DNA from: Ferrimonas kyonanensis DSM 18153
GTDB taxonomy: Bacteria; Pseudomonadota; Gammaproteobacteria; Enterobacterales; Shewanellaceae
Assembly: GCF_000425405.1 (NCBI RefSeq)
Contig: NZ_KE384363.1
Location: 353,955-417,954, forward strand
Reading direction: 5' to 3'
DNA length: 64,000 nucleotides
Below the pieces are notes generated by a model, which saw only the letters and a program-made list of their open reading frames with translations, did no database searches and was not told the DNA's origin. This document shows positions 36,370-46,000 of the stretch, one piece after another. Each line of letters begins with the position of its first letter. The stretch's first letter is position 1. Made by a program: the position numbers and the translations under genes.

Positions 36370-37470
36370 GTGTTGGAAACCAAGTGGTTCACCCTGCTTC
36401 AGCAAATTCATCGAATCTATGACGCTGAAGAACGCTATCCGCAAACCGAAGCCCGGTTGATTGATACCTTTCAGTCAACGCAGCAACGGCTCACCGACAT
36501 CAATAATCGCGACCACAGCGACGACTGGATCGCCCATGAAACCTTCACATTGGTTGTCAGTGAACTGCTGACCAGCGGCGAGCTCGCCCTCCCCGCCCTC
36601 AATGAGCTGTTTGAGCTGTTGATGAGCGTGAAATTACCTCGTCTGGCGCTGATTCTGGTCAACCATTCGCCATCCCAGCTGTCGGCAGGGGACGTGCAGC
36701 TCAAGCGTGCTTTAGCACTGTTTCAACTGGGGGAGCGTGAGTCGGCCCGCCAATGCCTGCAAGACGCGTTGAGGCTGATGCCGGATAACCACCTGTGCCA
36801 CTTCCACCTTGGCTACCTGGAGGTGTGGAGCGGCGAGATGGAGCAGGCGGTGGCCGCATTCAATCGCTGCCTCGAGCTGGCACCGGACTATGCCGGCGCC
36901 CATCAGAACCTGGCGGGCTGCCACTACCAGTCCTCGGAGTTTCAACTGGCCATCGACAGCTGCCAGCGAGCCCACCAGCTGCAACCCGGCATTGCCGCCA
37001 CTTACATCACCGCCACCAGTGCCTGCATCGCCCTGGAGCGATTCGACGACGCCGACCAATGGCTGCAACGGGCCCAGGCCTTCAACTTCTCCTCGGCGGA
37101 ATTTGTGCGCCTTGACGGACTGGTGGCTCACTTCCAGTCTCGGCATCAGCAGGCCTGCGAGTCTCTGAGTCAGTACCTGCAGCTGCATCCCACCAGCTAT
37201 GACCTGATGGCCATTCGCGCCCGCTCACTGCTGGAGCTCAAACAGTGGCACGCCCTCATCGACGACACTCAGGCGTTGCTCAAGCTGGATCCCTTCGATG
37301 AATGGTGCCTGGAGAAGCTGTTCCTGGCTCATTTCAACACCGGCCAGTACGCCGACGCCGAGCGCGCCATGGCCGAACTGGGCAAGCTGTTCCCGGCCTA
37401 CAAACTGCGTCACCAGCAGCTTGTCGATGAGATTCGCCAACAGCAGGCGATTCCGGTTCAACTCAAATAA
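36370..37470 (+). CDS. TPR-repeat protein heading rdh operon 2
   Basis: 366 residues, no signal peptide. Residues 100-330 hold about six degenerate TPR units, the clearest being HFHLGYLEVWSGEMEQAVAAFNRCLELAPDYAGAHQNLAGCHY. The GTG start at 36370 has GAGG five bases upstream. It lies 25 bases before rdhA2 on the same strand, so it is co-transcribed. Cytosolic TPR proteins in such places may act as maturation chaperones for a Tat substrate; this is inference. Operon 1 has no equivalent. Confidence 0.8.
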   Translation: MLETKWFTLLQQIHRIYDAEERYPQTEARLIDTFQSTQQRLTDINNRDHSDDWIAHETFTLVVSELLTSGELALPALNELFELLMSVKLPRLALILVNHSPSQLSAGDVQLKRALALFQLGERESARQCLQDALRLMPDNHLCHFHLGYLEVWSGEMEQAVAAFNRCLELAPDYAGAHQNLAGCHYQSSEFQLAIDSCQRAHQLQPGIAATYITATSACIALERFDDADQWLQRAQAFNFSSAEFVRLDGLVAHFQSRHQQACESLSQYLQLHPTSYDLMAIRARSLLELKQWHALIDDTQALLKLDPFDEWCLEKLFLAHFNTGQYADAERAMAELGKLFPAYKLRHQQLVDEIRQQQAIPVQLK

Positions 37471-37495
37471 CAACCACCAAAATAGGGGAAACTCA

Positions 37496-39016
37496 ATGAC
37501 CAAAAAACGGCTGAGCGAGGGTGTTAACGACGCATCTCGCCGGACTTTCCTGAAGATGGGCGGCCTGGCTGCGACCGGCGCCACCTTAGGCGGTGCCGCC
37601 GCCGCCGGCTTCGTACTCGGTCGCGACCCCGACGCCAATGTCGGCTGGGGACGCACCGAGGCCGGGGCCGACATGTTTATTAATCGCCAGCCCTTCCAGG
37701 TGGACATCGCCCCGTCCCTGAAACCGGTCGGCGACGTCATTCGCCCTGACTGGGGGGACTTTCTGTTTAATCGGGCCGGGGCCATTGCCCATGCCATTAA
37801 GGAGGGCTGGGATCCAGCCCAGGGATGGCAGAACTTTCCCGACAGCCGGGTTCGCGCCTACTACGCCCAGTACCCGGATCGCTGGCAGGAGATGCTGCAG
37901 TCCTTTAGCGCCCACAAGATTCACGATGACAACAAAGAGAAGCACCGGGATCGCTTTGCCCTGGCCTGGGCGTACGACGCGTCCTGGCACAAGGGGTTGA
38001 TGACCAGCAATTTTCCCCCTAAGCCCCAGGGCCATCCGGATCAGGATGACTTCAAGTGGGTAAAACGTGAGCCGGTGGAGTTCCAGTCCCCAGCCCATGC
38101 CTCGAAATTGATCAAGCAGATGGCCAACAAGTACGGCATGACCCACGTGGGCATCGCCAAACTGGACCCCGCCTTTGTGTTTAAAGGAATGATGCGGGGC
38201 ATGAAGGAGTGGGGCGATGAGATTCCGGCCCACTGGAAAAACGTCATTGTGTTTGGGGTACCCATGAACTGGGATCCCATGTACGCCGCCGTGGGCTACT
38301 CCACCTCCAAGGAGGCGTATTTCCGCGCCTCCACAGCCGCCGGCCTGATGTCGGCCTTTCTGGGTGAACTGGGCTACGCCGCCCGGCCACAATGGCCTGG
38401 CATCGACTATGAAATCATTCTGCCCCCCATTGCCATTCAGGCCGGGCTGGGCGAAAACGCCCGAAACGGCATTTTGATGACCCCGGAAGTGGGACCCAAT
38501 ATTCGCCTGGCGGCGGTGATCACCAACCTGGATCTGGAAGCAGACAAGCCGGTGGATTTGAAGATGAGCCACTTCTGCGAAGACTGCAAAATCTGCGCCG
38601 ATTCCTGCCCCAGTGGCTCCATCACCGACGCCGACGCCCCGGACACGGTGGAACGCGGCTTTCGTAAGTGGGACTTTAATCAGGACAGCTGCTGGCGCTT
38701 CTGGAACCAGGGCCCCAGCGAAGGCGCCAAGGGCTGTCGCGTCTGTATCGCGGTGTGTCCTTACACCCGCAAGAACAACTGGATTCATGCGCTGGTGAAA
38801 AATCTGGAGCCCCGGGACCCCACCAGTATCACCCGCACCACCCTGTTGGCGATGCAGCACAACTTCTTCTATTACCCGGACGCGGAGAACTATCACGCCG
38901 ACTGGTCCGGCGGCAACTTTGCCAGCTATCACGAGCCACCGGAATGGATGCGCTCTGAAAACTACCTCAAGGTTGAGAAAACCTGGGATTACGACGGCAA
39001 CTGGGAGGCCTTCTGA
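37496..39016 (+). CDS. rdhA: Reductive dehalogenase catalytic subunit RdhA (copy 2)
   Basis: 506 residues. A textbook Tat signal S-R-R-T-F-L-K (Arg15-Arg16) is followed by an Ala/Gly-rich helix. Fe-S sites are C361-x2-C364-x2-C367-x3-C371-P and C399 with C414-x2-C417-x3-C421-P. The corrinoid domain includes Tyr275, the GLGENARNG loop and GPNIR with Arg337. About 34 residues longer than copy 1 and clearly divergent from it, so the two probably differ in substrate. AGGGGA lies upstream of the ATG. Its TGA overlaps the rdhB ATG by one base. Confidence 0.92.
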   Translation: MTKKRLSEGVNDASRRTFLKMGGLAATGATLGGAAAAGFVLGRDPDANVGWGRTEAGADMFINRQPFQVDIAPSLKPVGDVIRPDWGDFLFNRAGAIAHAIKEGWDPAQGWQNFPDSRVRAYYAQYPDRWQEMLQSFSAHKIHDDNKEKHRDRFALAWAYDASWHKGLMTSNFPPKPQGHPDQDDFKWVKREPVEFQSPAHASKLIKQMANKYGMTHVGIAKLDPAFVFKGMMRGMKEWGDEIPAHWKNVIVFGVPMNWDPMYAAVGYSTSKEAYFRASTAAGLMSAFLGELGYAARPQWPGIDYEIILPPIAIQAGLGENARNGILMTPEVGPNIRLAAVITNLDLEADKPVDLKMSHFCEDCKICADSCPSGSITDADAPDTVERGFRKWDFNQDSCWRFWNQGPSEGAKGCRVCIAVCPYTRKNNWIHALVKNLEPRDPTSITRTTLLAMQHNFFYYPDAENYHADWSGGNFASYHEPPEWMRSENYLKVEKTWDYDGNWEAF

Positions 39017-39324
39017 TGTTTCCACAATCCACACTGCTCGACCCTCTGTTCTGGATGCTGATGGGCGCCACCCAGGTGCTGGTGTTTGCCGGCGCCAACC
39101 AGTGGTTTAAAGAGTTGAAATTAGGTATGAACGCCTGGAAATGGGGGCTGGTGGCCGGTTACTGGCTGTCGCTGGTATTGACCCTTGCCGGCGCCTTTAC
39201 CCTGATGGGAGAAAACGAGGGCAATGCCGGCTGGTACCTGCTGGGTACCGTTGGTCTGGCCCTGGTGGTTGCTGGTGTCGGCCTCGGTAAATGGCTGCTG
39301 TACATCCGCCCCGATCAGCGCTGA
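39016..39324 (+). CDS. rdhB: Reductive dehalogenase membrane anchor RdhB (operon 2)
   Basis: 102 residues with three hydrophobic helices and the loop FTLMGENEGNAGWYLLG, whose Glu-rich GENEG element corresponds to the conserved loop of RdhB anchors. The start overlaps the rdhA2 stop (TGATG), giving translational coupling and the 1:1 synthesis expected for an RdhAB pair. A tail with K-W-L-L-Y-I-R follows the last helix. Confidence 0.87.
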   Translation: MFPQSTLLDPLFWMLMGATQVLVFAGANQWFKELKLGMNAWKWGLVAGYWLSLVLTLAGAFTLMGENEGNAGWYLLGTVGLALVVAGVGLGKWLLYIRPDQR

Positions 39325-39371
39325 TTCCTTTCACTTTGCGGGGCTGGCTGCCAGCCCCGATAAGGCCCATT

Positions 39372-40565
39372 ATGAAACCCGGATCCCCCCTCTCCTACTC
39401 CATCGAACGACTGGCCAGCGTGGCCTCGCTGCTGATCCTGCTGGCCGCCTGGTTCTTAGGCGGCCTGCGCATCGCCGACCAGCAACATCAGCAACTGGCC
39501 AGCCTGCTGCCCGCCTCCCTCAGCCTGCAACAAACCGCAGCCGACCGCTTCGCCGTTGTTACCAAGGACGGGCAGCAGCATGGCTGGTTAACCCTGGGGC
39601 GCGGCAATGGCTATGGCGGCACCACCACCCTCGCCAGCCAGGTGTCCATGAGCGGACAGGTTCAACAACTGGCGGTGCTCGGCATCAAAGACACCCGCTC
39701 CTACGTGGATAAGGTGGTCGACGCCCAGCTGATACAGCCGCTGCTGGGACAACCGCTGTCCGCAGCCATCAACATCGATGCCATCAGTGGCGCCACCATC
39801 ACCTCCAATGCGCTGCTGCATGCCGTAGCAGCGGCCCACGACAATGCCCGGGCCGCCCTCGACGGCCGGCCGGCCCCCAAGGTGGCGAGCTCAAGCATGA
39901 CTCTGGGCTGGGTCGACCTGCTGGCCGTCGGCCTGTTTGTCGCCGCCATCGGCATCAACCGCTCCCGCCATCGCCACAAGACGCGCTGGCAATGGGCACT
40001 GATGCTCACCGCCTTGATCAGTCTCGGGTTTCTCTCTGCAGCACTGTTCTCTTCATCGACTCTGGGGATGCTGATCGCCGCCGACTGGCTGCACGGACTG
40101 GGCAGTTACACCCCGCTGCTGTTACTGACTCTAACTTTGGGGTACCTGCTGTGTTTTAACCGCAACCTCTACTGTCAGAGCCTGTGTCCCTTCGGCACCG
40201 CCCAGCAATGCCTGGGCAAACTCGGGGGCGCCAAAGCCGCCAGCCCCAAACACAGCCTGTACCGCTGGTTTCCGCGACTGTTGCTGTTGACCGCCCTGAG
40301 CCTGGGCCTCTACTACCGCAACCCGGCCGGTTTCAGCTACGAGCCGTTCGCCATCCTGTTTGGCTTCACCGGTTCCTTGACCCTGTTTGCCCTGACGGTG
40401 GTGGTGTTGCTGACCTCGCTGCTGATTCAGCGCCCCTGGTGCAAGACGCTGTGCCCCATTGGGCCGCTGACGGAATACCTGATGTTCAACAAAAACTGGA
40501 TTCGCAAAACCCTCAAGAGCCGCCGTCGTCCAGCCCGGCGCATCGTCAGCCGAACCCTGGAGTAA
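39372..40565 (+). CDS. rdhC: RdhC-like flavoprotein / polyferredoxin-type membrane protein (operon 2)
   Basis: 397 residues with the same plan as the operon 1 protein. The N-terminal helix is followed by an FMN domain with D-A-I-S-G-A-T (Thr142 expected to carry FMN), then several helices with CQSLCPFGTAQ and CKTLCPIGPL. The start at 39372 follows AAGG and gives a clean N-terminal anchor; the frame extends 81 bases upstream into rdhB. Presumed electron-transfer or maturation partner of RdhA2. It ends four bases before the small-protein gene. Confidence 0.86.
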   Translation: MKPGSPLSYSIERLASVASLLILLAAWFLGGLRIADQQHQQLASLLPASLSLQQTAADRFAVVTKDGQQHGWLTLGRGNGYGGTTTLASQVSMSGQVQQLAVLGIKDTRSYVDKVVDAQLIQPLLGQPLSAAINIDAISGATITSNALLHAVAAAHDNARAALDGRPAPKVASSSMTLGWVDLLAVGLFVAAIGINRSRHRHKTRWQWALMLTALISLGFLSAALFSSSTLGMLIAADWLHGLGSYTPLLLLTLTLGYLLCFNRNLYCQSLCPFGTAQQCLGKLGGAKAASPKHSLYRWFPRLLLLTALSLGLYYRNPAGFSYEPFAILFGFTGSLTLFALTVVVLLTSLLIQRPWCKTLCPIGPLTEYLMFNKNWIRKTLKSRRRPARRIVSRTLE

Positions 40566-40569
40566 CCCC

Positions 40570-40815
40570 ATGAGACAAAAAGCCATCACCGTGTTTTATC
40601 TGTTATCGGCACTGCTGATTATGGCCAACCTCAGCGCTCAGGTGCAGCGGCAACACGCCTCCAGTGCAGCCACTACACCAGAGCTGCGATTTGTCTACAG
40701 CGCCGCCGAGACGCCGAAACAGCACCAACAAAACGAGGCTCTGAAGCACACGGTCAGCGACTTCCTCGACCGCGAGTCTGAACTGCTGGAGTACTACCAC
40801 CAAGGGCAGCAATAA
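40570..40815 (+). CDS. 81-residue anchored protein following rdhC, unknown function
   Basis: Starts four bases after the rdhC stop, with GGAG upstream of the ATG. One N-terminal hydrophobic segment (AITVFYLLSALLIMANLSAQV) serves as membrane anchor or uncleaved signal. The C-terminal half is polar and probably periplasmic, predicted helical with many Gln, His and Glu residues. I recognise no family. Tight coupling to rdhC, and a small membrane protein in the same place in operon 1, argue that it is real and part of the system. Confidence 0.75.
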   Translation: MRQKAITVFYLLSALLIMANLSAQVQRQHASSAATTPELRFVYSAAETPKQHQQNEALKHTVSDFLDRESELLEYYHQGQQ

Positions 40816-40864
40816 CCTGCCCCTTCCTAGCCATCACCGTGACACCGACAAAGGGAGCCAAACC

Positions 40865-41641
40865 ATGAGCCAAGCCTTACGCCCATACTCACCCCAGTCC
40901 CCTGAGCCCACTGCCGAGTTAAGCTCAGTGCCAGCCGCCGCCGGCATCGGTCCGCGTCTGGCCAGGCTGCGCAACCAGTTCGGCTTTGCCGACCTGTGCT
41001 ACTACTATGACCTGACCACACTGGATCAATGGAGCGTCGGAGGGCTGGAGAAAGCGAAACTCATCAAGAAGATGACCAAAAGGCGCAACCTGTTCACCAG
41101 TTCGGTGGCCGCCCGCAAGCTGTGGCAGGATCAGAGCCGCTGTTACCACAGCGCCGAAGAGGATCTGCAGGCGATGTTTGACCGTCCCTGTCATCACTGG
41201 AATCTGGGCCCCAGCCAGGGCCCGCTGCGAAAGTCCCTCTACCGCCACGGTTATCAACACAAGCTGACGCTGTCGATTCCCTGCCCGCTGGCAACGGCCA
41301 TGACCGGTCGCTTTACCCTGCTGTTTGCCAATGGCGACGAGCATCAGCAAACGCTGGACAGCCTGGAAGCGCTGACGGCCGAACTTAGATTGACCAACCT
41401 GCAGCTGTCTCTGGACTATTCCCGCGACATTAACCCACTGGTGGATTACAACATCATCAGCCCGGTCTCCGCCTACGTCCTGAAGTTACTGGCACAGGGC
41501 CACAGCCGCGACAGCATGGCTCAGACCATGAACCTGACTCTGCGGGGCATCGATTATCACATCGGGGTGCTAAAACAATCGCTTCAAGCCAGCAACATCG
41601 CCAATCTAATCGACAAGGGCAACAAGGTCCGACTGCTGTAG
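40865..41641 (+). CDS. LuxR-type HTH transcriptional regulator of rdh operon 2
   Basis: 258 residues. The last 63 residues form a LuxR/GerE HTH (ISPVSAYVLKLLAQGHSRDSMAQTMNLTLRGIDYHIGVLKQSL). The N-terminal 190 residues have the layout of an autoinducer-type sensor domain, but no lactone-binding signature that I can confirm. AAAGGGAG precedes the ATG. It is the last gene of the rdh2 transcript, 49 bases after the small-protein gene. Known dehalogenase regulators are usually CRP/FNR, MarR or two-component types, so this is unusual. It ends one base from the convergent AraC gene. Confidence 0.82.
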   Translation: MSQALRPYSPQSPEPTAELSSVPAAAGIGPRLARLRNQFGFADLCYYYDLTTLDQWSVGGLEKAKLIKKMTKRRNLFTSSVAARKLWQDQSRCYHSAEEDLQAMFDRPCHHWNLGPSQGPLRKSLYRHGYQHKLTLSIPCPLATAMTGRFTLLFANGDEHQQTLDSLEALTAELRLTNLQLSLDYSRDINPLVDYNIISPVSAYVLKLLAQGHSRDSMAQTMNLTLRGIDYHIGVLKQSLQASNIANLIDKGNKVRLL

Positions 41642-41642
41642 G

Positions 41643-42524
41643 TTACTTGGGGATCGCCACCGCGTGGCGACTCATGCTGCGAAATTCGCTGGGGGTCATG
41701 TTGGTGTGATGGCGGAAAAACTTGGTCATATTCGTGGCTTCGACAAAACCGGTGTTGGTGGCGATGGTGCAAATAGACAGGTCGCTGTACGCCAGCAGTC
41801 GCTTCAACTCCAGCAAGGTGCGTGAATCCAGCATCTGCTTGGCCGACAAGCCGGCATTGTCCTTGGCCACCTTATTCAACTGTTTGACGCTTTTCCCCAT
41901 TCTCTGGGCGTAATCGCCGACACTGCGGCTGATCTTAAACCGGGTTTCAATCAGCTCGATGAACTGCCTGAAGGCGGCATCGGCGCTCAATGAGTCCGAG
42001 CGGTTGGCTGCCTGGCGCTGATGGCGAACGACGGTTTTCAGCAACACAATCCGCAACAAGCCACGCACAATCTCGGCCTCAAATTCAGGCACCGGCAGCG
42101 AGTACTCTCGAAACAACTCCTCAAACAAGGCATCGACGCTGGGGTCGCAATGCTCAATACAGGAGACCTGAGAGTAAGCGTTCACCAACTCCTGCTCGTA
42201 GCCGTCATTGACACCATTACCAAACAGATCGTCATCAAAGGTAATCAGATAACCATCGATGTGTTCATTCAGTTCAAAATAATGAACCTGATACTTGGAC
42301 AGACACAGCAGGGTGCCAGGCTGCAGCTTATACAGCTTGTAATCAATGAAGTGCTCGCCCTCGCCCTCGGTGATGTAGACCAGGGCATTGAACTGAATCC
42401 GGTGCGGTAACCGGAACGCATCCCGTTCCCAGGTCTCCAGAAAATTCCGGACTTTGTAGATAGAGAAGTTGATCGGCTTAGGGCCAAACTCTGAACTTAC
42501 CGATTTAATCTCTGCATCAGCCAT
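41643..42524 (-). CDS. AraC-family transcriptional regulator
   Basis: 293 residues. An N-terminal cupin-type domain (ALVYITEGEGEHFIDYKLYKLQPGTLLCLSKYQVHYFEL) precedes a C-terminal double HTH with SVGDYAQRMGKSVKQLNKVAKDNAGLSAKQML and ICTIATNTGFVEATNMTKFFRHHTNMTPSEFR, the AraC signature. ATG at 42524 used; a TTG lies 18 bases upstream. Convergent with the LuxR-type gene, so it may be the right boundary of the dehalogenase island. Inducer unknown. Confidence 0.88.
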   Translation of the reverse strand: MADAEIKSVSSEFGPKPINFSIYKVRNFLETWERDAFRLPHRIQFNALVYITEGEGEHFIDYKLYKLQPGTLLCLSKYQVHYFELNEHIDGYLITFDDDLFGNGVNDGYEQELVNAYSQVSCIEHCDPSVDALFEELFREYSLPVPEFEAEIVRGLLRIVLLKTVVRHQRQAANRSDSLSADAAFRQFIELIETRFKISRSVGDYAQRMGKSVKQLNKVAKDNAGLSAKQMLDSRTLLELKRLLAYSDLSICTIATNTGFVEATNMTKFFRHHTNMTPSEFRSMSRHAVAIPK

Positions 42525-42638
42525 TGGAAGGGTCTTTAGCAATAATCACGACCTGAATTATAACAAAAATTCACCAGCGTCAGGACTCAGGCCCCGGTTC
42601 TGAGAGCCCGGTCGCGTCCCCACAGACCGCGATCGCCA

Positions 42639-42890
42639 TCAGAGATGGTGGCGTCCTGAGCGCTGCCCGGACAACCCAGATGCCGGCATCGATGACGCCA
42701 ACCTGGCCACGTCGCCCGCGGTCAATTGATGGCCATAATGACAGGACAATGCCTCGAGATAATGTGCAGGAATACGGCGAGCCTGGCGCAGGCCATACAG
42801 GTGACTTAAACGGGTCTGCGTCTTTAGCGCCAATGAAGAGCAAGGAATCCCCCGCCTGGCCAACAACCTGAAAAATGCCCGTCCGTCCAT
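42639..42890 (-). CDS. Hypothetical 83-residue basic protein
   Basis: ATG at 42890 with AGGA seven bases upstream. The product is basic, with repeated Arg and His residues and a run of short helices (FFRLLARRGIPCSSLALKTQTRLSHLYGLRQARRIPAHYLEALSCHYGHQL) that could be a helix-turn-helix of the phage-repressor type; that is only an impression. No homologue recognised. An overlapping frame on the same strand (42580-42945) looks less protein-like. Confidence 0.45.
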   Translation of the reverse strand: MDGRAFFRLLARRGIPCSSLALKTQTRLSHLYGLRQARRIPAHYLEALSCHYGHQLTAGDVARLASSMPASGLSGQRSGRHHL

Positions 42891-42990
42891 AATGATTCCT
42901 GAATTCGCCAAAACACGCCGGCATTATCACCATCGATGATGACAATCCGGTCTCAGAAATACGTCGCGTTTGTCATAATTTACCAGCCAT

Positions 42991-43015
42991 CAAAAAGGCC
43001 GCCTTGCGGCGGCCT
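42991..43015 (-). terminator. Terminator of the large metalloprotease gene
   Basis: A 9-bp stem (AAGGCCGCC / GGCGGCCTT) with a TTGC loop ending in five T on the minus strand, 22 bases after the stop codon. Confidence 0.82.
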
Positions 43016-43037
43016 TGAGGTTAGTACGGTAAGGGCG

Positions 43038-46000
43038 TTACAGTACCGGCAGGTAGGTCAGAACCTGGCGGTCGCGGCTCACCTGACCGTTCAGCAGTTC
43101 TCCAATGGTGGTGCCAGGGAACGGCTCAGTCGCCAGCGAATCCGGATTGGCAACCATCCATGCGTCGATCTCATTGATGCGCCGAATCAGCGCCAGAGCC
43201 AGCACGTTCTCTGAAGTGGCTACGTAGTTACGGCCGTTCAGCACGATGCTGGCCTCGGTGGCCAGTGCCGGACCATCCAAATGGATGCCCACGTGTTCAC
43301 GCCACAGACGGGCTTTCTGCTCGCCGCGATAATCGCTGTCCCAGGAAGCATCCACCACTTGATACAACATCATCTCCAACAGATTACTTCGACCTTTAGG
43401 AGCGCCTTGAGACGTTGCAAAACCAAAGAACGATGCCACCGAGTTGGGGTAGCTTGGCAAAGCCTCAATACTGCTGTTAACAAAGTCCGCACCCTGAGGC
43501 AGGAACTTCTCCAAGTCATCATTTTGATGACAAGCATCCACTAAGGTCAGTGCATCATTGGCACCAAATCCGATTCCATCGCCCACGGTCATTTCACACA
43601 GCATGTCAGTAAACAGAGTATGAACTTCAGGCAAGTCAACAAGCGCATTGTAGGACCGGCCTGAAGTGCTGCGGTTCGTCGTCCGGCTGACCAAGGCACG
43701 AACGGCCAACAACTTGTCCGGCCACACTCCCAGCACATCACGCTCGTTGACATAGGGATGATCCGGCGAACTGACCGGTGCCTTTAAACCGTTCAGCAAT
43801 CGGCCACCCACAACTGCCTCAACAGTCAACTGCGACTGAAACTCAGGCTTGAGTCCACTCCAAACCGCTTGTCCCATCTCGGCAGTCTTGTTGCTCAGAT
43901 GAGTCAATACTTCTCCGGGTTCCAGCCCCAAAGAGGATCCATACCGTTCTTGGAACTTTGACAAAGACATTGAATCAAAACGTTGCCGACGGCCGTCCTT
44001 CCAGTTCAGGAATAGGTCAACGGTTGCGTCTTTTTCTCCCATCAAGGTCAAGAAAAACTCGGCGGCACGTTGCTCAGCCCGACTTGCGGCACAATACCAG
44101 GCATCTTCACCTTGAGAAGCCAGTTCCTCGCAATTTTTTACCCAAAAATCGGACGGCAAGTTAAATTTTTCTTCAAGCTCCCCTCGCCGTGCCGAATCTT
44201 CGATAAACTGACGAATGTCATTGAACAGCGCTTTTCTCGACAATGCATAGCTTATCGCCTGATCTTCAAACAGAACCTGCCTGTTATGGCGCAAGTTCAT
44301 GGTTTCGTAGCTGTCCTGATAACGATCAATGTAAAACTGAGCGATCTCATCCAGATCCGCCCCCGCATCACCACGGTTGCAGTTGGAGTTCAGTGACACA
44401 TGGCCATCAGTACAGAAGGCGTAGGAGCGCAATTCGTTATCCTGAGCCACATTGTAGAGGGCACCAAAACGGGTTTCGCCGTTGACGATGCCGTTTCGCA
44501 GTTCCTCGCGACGCTTGTCGTCTTGCACTTTCAGAGACACAAACTCACCAGTTTCAGTTTCCACCTCACGGGCATAACCGAAGCGCAGTGCGGCCAGATC
44601 ATAGGGTTCAAAGGTGGTGGCGAAGCGGTTGACGTTGTAATCCATCTGGCTGGAGAACTCGGCATTGGCCGTCAGCCCGGGATAACCGGCATCGGCAAAC
44701 GCTGTTGCCATTGCGGCCAACTGCTCTTTCGTGAAGGCATTATGGCGATCAGTGCTGCCGGAGAAGTTATGCCGCAAGCCAAAGGTATGCCCCAGCTCGT
44801 GAGTCAGAGTCCCGGCGAACGCCTGGGCCGCCAGCTTGGTGGTCAGCTCATCCTGCAGCGACACCGGCATCTTCTCAAACGCAATCAGCTTGCCACCGAC
44901 GCTGCCATCGACCCACAGTTCTGGAGTTTGCCAGTCAATCTCATGCCCTTTGATACCCGCCGGCAATTGCCGAGTAGATCCCCCGGTGGCATAAACGTTA
45001 TCCACGTGCATCATGGAATGTTCGGACCAATAATCTTGTGTGCTCTGCTCAAACTCCGCCAGCGCGGTAAAGGAGTTGTCCTTTGGCCGGACAGGTAGGG
45101 CGGGCGCGCTAACCAGCAAAGCATGTTGTGGCTGCTCGTAAGCCGCTTCTGCTTCGGCAGACACCACCAATTTAGGACTGTCACTGACCTCAGCCGCCTT
45201 CTGGTATTCCACTCCTGTTAGCGCTGAGGTGGTATCAGCATCCAGCTTGCCACGGTTGTAGTCCAGGCGTACCTGACGGTAATAACGCACCGCCCCTTGC
45301 TTAAGGTTGGAGCTGTATTGGTTCACCCGGGCACTGACGATCTCACCAGTTAGGGGGTTGGCGGCAGACGGGCCGTAGCCGGCCAGACCATTGTCCAGTG
45401 GCTCATCAAACAGGGTGATGTTGCTGTATCGCAAGTCACCATGGCGCTTATCGTTTGCCTGCGCCAGCTTCACTTCCGGGAAGCCGGTCTTGAACATAGC
45501 GTTTTGCAAGTTGATGGCGGTCACCGACTCATAGGCGGCGTCCAGGAACGGCTTGTTCTTCGGCTCAAAGAAGTTGTTACTCAGATGGTAAGTGACACTC
45601 TCCTTGGCCGGATTGAAGCGGTTCATGTAGGTGCGCACGTAACCGTCGACACCGTCGCTGTCGGTGGCATCCCGATAGTTGTGGCTCGAGGTGAAGAAGC
45701 CGTAGGTGCCTTTCTCATCTTCACTGTAGGGCAGCGCCTTATAGTCGGCGCTGGCCAACTGATCCACCGCCACGATGGAGATAAACTCGGTGGTGGAGAA
45801 GGACAGGTTATCCAGACTGCCACGGTAGAACTGATTGATGCAGCTCATGCTGGCCTGATAGGTGTGTTCAATCTCGAGGTTGAGCACCCCTTTGTCCAGA
45901 TCCATCTCATAACCCCTCCAGCTGGCATCTTCCAGCAGATGGGGCGTTCCAACCTCCTCGACGCACTCACCAAAGGTAAACAGATCACTGATGTTGAGCT

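Noticed and set aside
42580..42945. 121-codon minus frame overlapping the small basic protein
   Set aside because: The alternative frame at 42639-42890 has a better ribosome site and more protein-like composition; neither is strong.
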